Assembly: GCA_016934355.1 (NCBI GenBank)
Contig: JAFGTA010000058.1
Span: 1 to 14,843, forward strand
Direction: 5' to 3'
Origin: Candidatus Bathyarchaeota archaeon
Lineage (GTDB): Archaea; Thermoproteota; Bathyarchaeia; TCS64
DNA: 14,843 nt
The translations under genes were made by a program, and so were the position numbers. Positions 13,637 to 14,843 of the stretch are shown here, piece by piece (position 1 is the stretch's first letter; the number at the start of each line of letters is the position of its first letter). The notes below the pieces were generated by a model. The model saw only the letters and a list, made by a program, of their open reading frames with translations, had not been told where the DNA came from and made no database searches.

Positions 13637-13975
13637 ATGAAGCTCAAGGTAGCGAGACCCCACGAGGCGTCGTTCGACTACAGCGTAGACTTCAAGAAAG
13701 GCGACAGGGTCCGCGTGGGGCGGGAGGACCCAGAGATGCCCGGCTGGTACTGGTGCCGGGACAAGGACGGTGTCGACTCCTGGATACCCGAGGAGTACCT
13801 GGAAATCCGCGGCGAAGAGGGTGCCATAACCCAGGAATACAACACCCTCGAACTCACGGTGGAGCAGGGTGACACACTCGAGTACGTCACCGAGGTCAAG
13901 TACTGGACCCTCGTCAGGTTGGGCGACGGCGCCTTGGGCTGGGTCCCCACGGACAAGCTCACCAAAACAGATTAA
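13637..13975 (+). CDS. Tandem SH3-domain protein
   Basis: A 112-residue protein made of two SH3-like barrels and little else. Repeat 1 (about 5-57) has EASFDYSVDFKKGDRVRV, then GWYWCRDKDGVDSWIPEEYL. Repeat 2 (about 63-108) has TLELTVEQGDTLEYV, then YWTLVRLGDGALGWVPTDKL. Both show the SH3 order: an opening strand, the KKGD/EQGD turn, a Trp pair, and a final GWxP/SWIPxxYL with a short 3-10 turn. The first repeat resembles the ALYDY start of variant SH3 domains. No signal peptide is present, so it is probably a cytoplasmic adaptor binding peptides or a partner. The TATA box for the next gene overlaps its stop codon. Confidence 0.8.
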   Translation: MKLKVARPHEASFDYSVDFKKGDRVRVGREDPEMPGWYWCRDKDGVDSWIPEEYLEIRGEEGAITQEYNTLELTVEQGDTLEYVTEVKYWTLVRLGDGALGWVPTDKLTKTD

Positions 13976-13977
13976 AC
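13971..13977 (+). promoter_or_regulatory. TATA-like box overlapping the SH3 gene stop
   Basis: ATTAAAC includes the TAA stop (13973-13975) and is centred 27 bases before the ATG at 14001. The next gene could therefore have its own leaderless transcript as well as read-through from the SH3 gene. Confidence 0.4.
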
Positions 13978-14000
13978 ATGGGCGCCGCCGCATATCAGCC

Positions 14001-14342
14001 ATGGAAGACTGCGACCAGCTCGAACTCATAAGACTCGAAGGCGGCTACCTCAGATTCATCGTTGAGACCCACGCCGAGCTGAACATCCTGGAACACCTCG
14101 AAAAATGCAGCGAGTGCCGCCGAAACATCAAGAAACACCTCGACAGCGACACCGACACACCCGGGCTGGGCAGCCTCTTCCACGTCCAGGCAGACGACTC
14201 AACTGTAGCTAGGCGAGGCGACCACCCGGACCCAGACGCCTTCATCGACGCACGCATCCAGTGGAGGAAAAAACATCTCACGCAGCTCATCGAGAACGCC
14301 GAGATTGAGCTACAGGACCTCAGGAAACGGATAACCCGCTAG
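14001..14342 (+). CDS. Small protein with an HxxxCxxC zinc motif (anti-sigma zinc-domain-like)
   Basis: A 113-residue charged protein from ATG at 14001. Residues 24-46 read HAELNILEHLEKCSECRRNI with H32, C36 and C39 as H-x3-C-x2-C. This pattern and the helix around it match the zinc-binding domain of bacterial anti-sigma factors (zf-HC2/ZAS). Archaea have no sigma factors, so the role must differ or the likeness is limited. The middle (48-80) is Asp-rich and probably flexible. Residues 85-113 form a charged helix, perhaps a coiled coil (RKKHLTQLIENAEIELQDLR). It lies 25 bases after the tandem-SH3 gene. No membrane helix is present, unlike many anti-sigma proteins. The stop shares CTAG with the convergent dehydrogenase gene. 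Confidence 0.72.
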   Translation: MEDCDQLELIRLEGGYLRFIVETHAELNILEHLEKCSECRRNIKKHLDSDTDTPGLGSLFHVQADDSTVARRGDHPDPDAFIDARIQWRKKHLTQLIENAEIELQDLRKRITR

Positions 14343-14843
14343 CCGAGTCCCAGCCTTTTCCCCAAGCCGTCCACGGCGTCCATGTATTCTCTCCACATCT
14401 TGCCCCCCGTGGCGCCGCCGTCAACCACCAGCGCGTGGCCGTTCACGAAACAAGAGTCTTCGCTCGCCAGCCAGAGAGCGGCGCGGGCGACGTCCAGCGG
14501 TGTCCCCGGGCCCCTGATGGGCTGAGCCCCCGTGAAAGCCTCCTCTATGACACCCAGCTTGGAGTCCGCCTCTCCCGGCGGCACACCCCTCGCCCTCGCG
14601 ATCATAGGCGTCGGGATATAGCCCGGCAGCACACAGTTGACGCGGATATTACATTCACCCAGCTCCATGGCGACCGACCTCGTGAGCTGAACAACCCCTG
14701 CCTTCGCCGCGCTGTAGACGTGGTTCCCGTATCCCGTCCTGATGGCGGCGACGCTCGCGGTGTTCACGATGCTGCCGCCGCCCTGCCCCCTCATCACAGG
14801 CGCCGCGTGCTTGATCCCCAGGAAGACGCCCCTCAGCAGCACC
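14339..14843 (-). CDS. Short-chain dehydrogenase/reductase, C-terminal part (cut by window edge)
   Basis: NAD(P)-dependent oxidoreductase of the classical SDR family. The window holds its last 167 or so residues; the N-terminal Rossmann strand with the GxxxGxG motif lies beyond position 14843. The active-site Ser is in SIVNTASVAA, followed by YSAAKAG with the Tyr-x3-Lys pair 13 residues on. NIRVNCVLPGYIPTPM, WLASEDSCFVNGHALVVDGG and the final Gly-rich sequence are standard. The GTG at 14842 is an internal Val codon, not the start. About 250-280 residues would be expected in full. Its substrate cannot be judged from this half. Confidence 0.9.
   Translation of the reverse strand, partial: VLLRGVFLGIKHAAPVMRGQGGGSIVNTASVAAIRTGYGNHVYSAAKAGVVQLTRSVAMELGECNIRVNCVLPGYIPTPMIARARGVPPGEADSKLGVIEEAFTGAQPIRGPGTPLDVARAALWLASEDSCFVNGHALVVDGGATGGKMWREYMDAVDGLGKRLGLG

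Noticed and set aside
13511..14029. Minus-strand frame of 172 codons opposite the SH3 gene
   Set aside because: The plus strand carries two recognisable SH3 repeats and a TATA box at the right spacing; the minus frame has no motif.
1..14843. CRISPR arrays, insertion sequences, rRNA or tRNA genes
   Set aside because: Reading both strands I found no regularly spaced repeats, transposase motifs, terminal repeats or tRNA signatures.

Overview
The window looks archaeal. Eight to ten of the genes are preceded by an A/T-rich TATA-like box centred about 25-32 bp before the start codon. That spacing gives leaderless transcripts, an archaeal habit, and I see no convincing bacterial -35/-10 pairs. Archease and the density of short, T-tract-ended transcription units agree with this. 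Most genes are GC-rich (a hand-counted 60-base line inside guaA is 70% GC), and GTG and TTG starts occur. I cannot fix the lineage; an uncultivated mesophilic archaeon (for example of the Thermoproteota/Bathyarchaeia or Asgard type) is only a guess.

Layout. 1-98: tail of an unidentified gene, ended by a T-tract. 231-1746: two overlapping or abutting ATPase genes of a branched-chain amino-acid type (Liv) ABC importer. 1864-3574: an unrecognised cysteine-containing protein, then a class V PLP enzyme. Converging on these is a long TspO/MBR-like membrane protein (3571-4323, minus). 4443-6418: a leaderless operon of one-chain GMP synthase (guaA) and an archease, overlapping by one base (TGATG). 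Converging on it is a DHA2-type MFS exporter (6415-7782, minus). 8010-8954: a secreted-domain pentameric ligand-gated ion channel of the GLIC type, the most striking gene here. 9007-9459 (minus): a GNAT acetyltransferase. 9667-9849: a tiny zinc-ribbon-like protein. 9940-10541: a 17-codon leader ORF overlapping a RimJ/RimL-type acetyltransferase. 10637-11950: a membrane-anchored Liv-type solute-binding protein. 12088-12690: an AT-rich, unrecognised two-TM protein. 12773-13489: a histidine-phosphatase-like protein. 13637-14342: a tandem-SH3 protein followed by a protein with an HxxxCxxC zinc motif resembling anti-sigma zinc domains. 14339-14843 (minus): the C-terminal part of a short-chain dehydrogenase.

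How they fit together. The livGF pair lacks its permeases and binding protein in view, and a lone Liv-type binding protein sits 9 kb away. The channel, the solute-binding protein and the TspO-like protein are all plausible small-molecule sensors or transport parts at the membrane, but nothing in the sequence ties them into one operon. The guaA-archease pair is the only clear two-function operon besides livGF. Three of the four convergent gene pairs share one palindromic CTAG that supplies both stop codons, leaving no room for a terminator between them. No rRNA, tRNA, CRISPR array, insertion sequence or long repeat was seen, and no gap exceeds about 230 bases.
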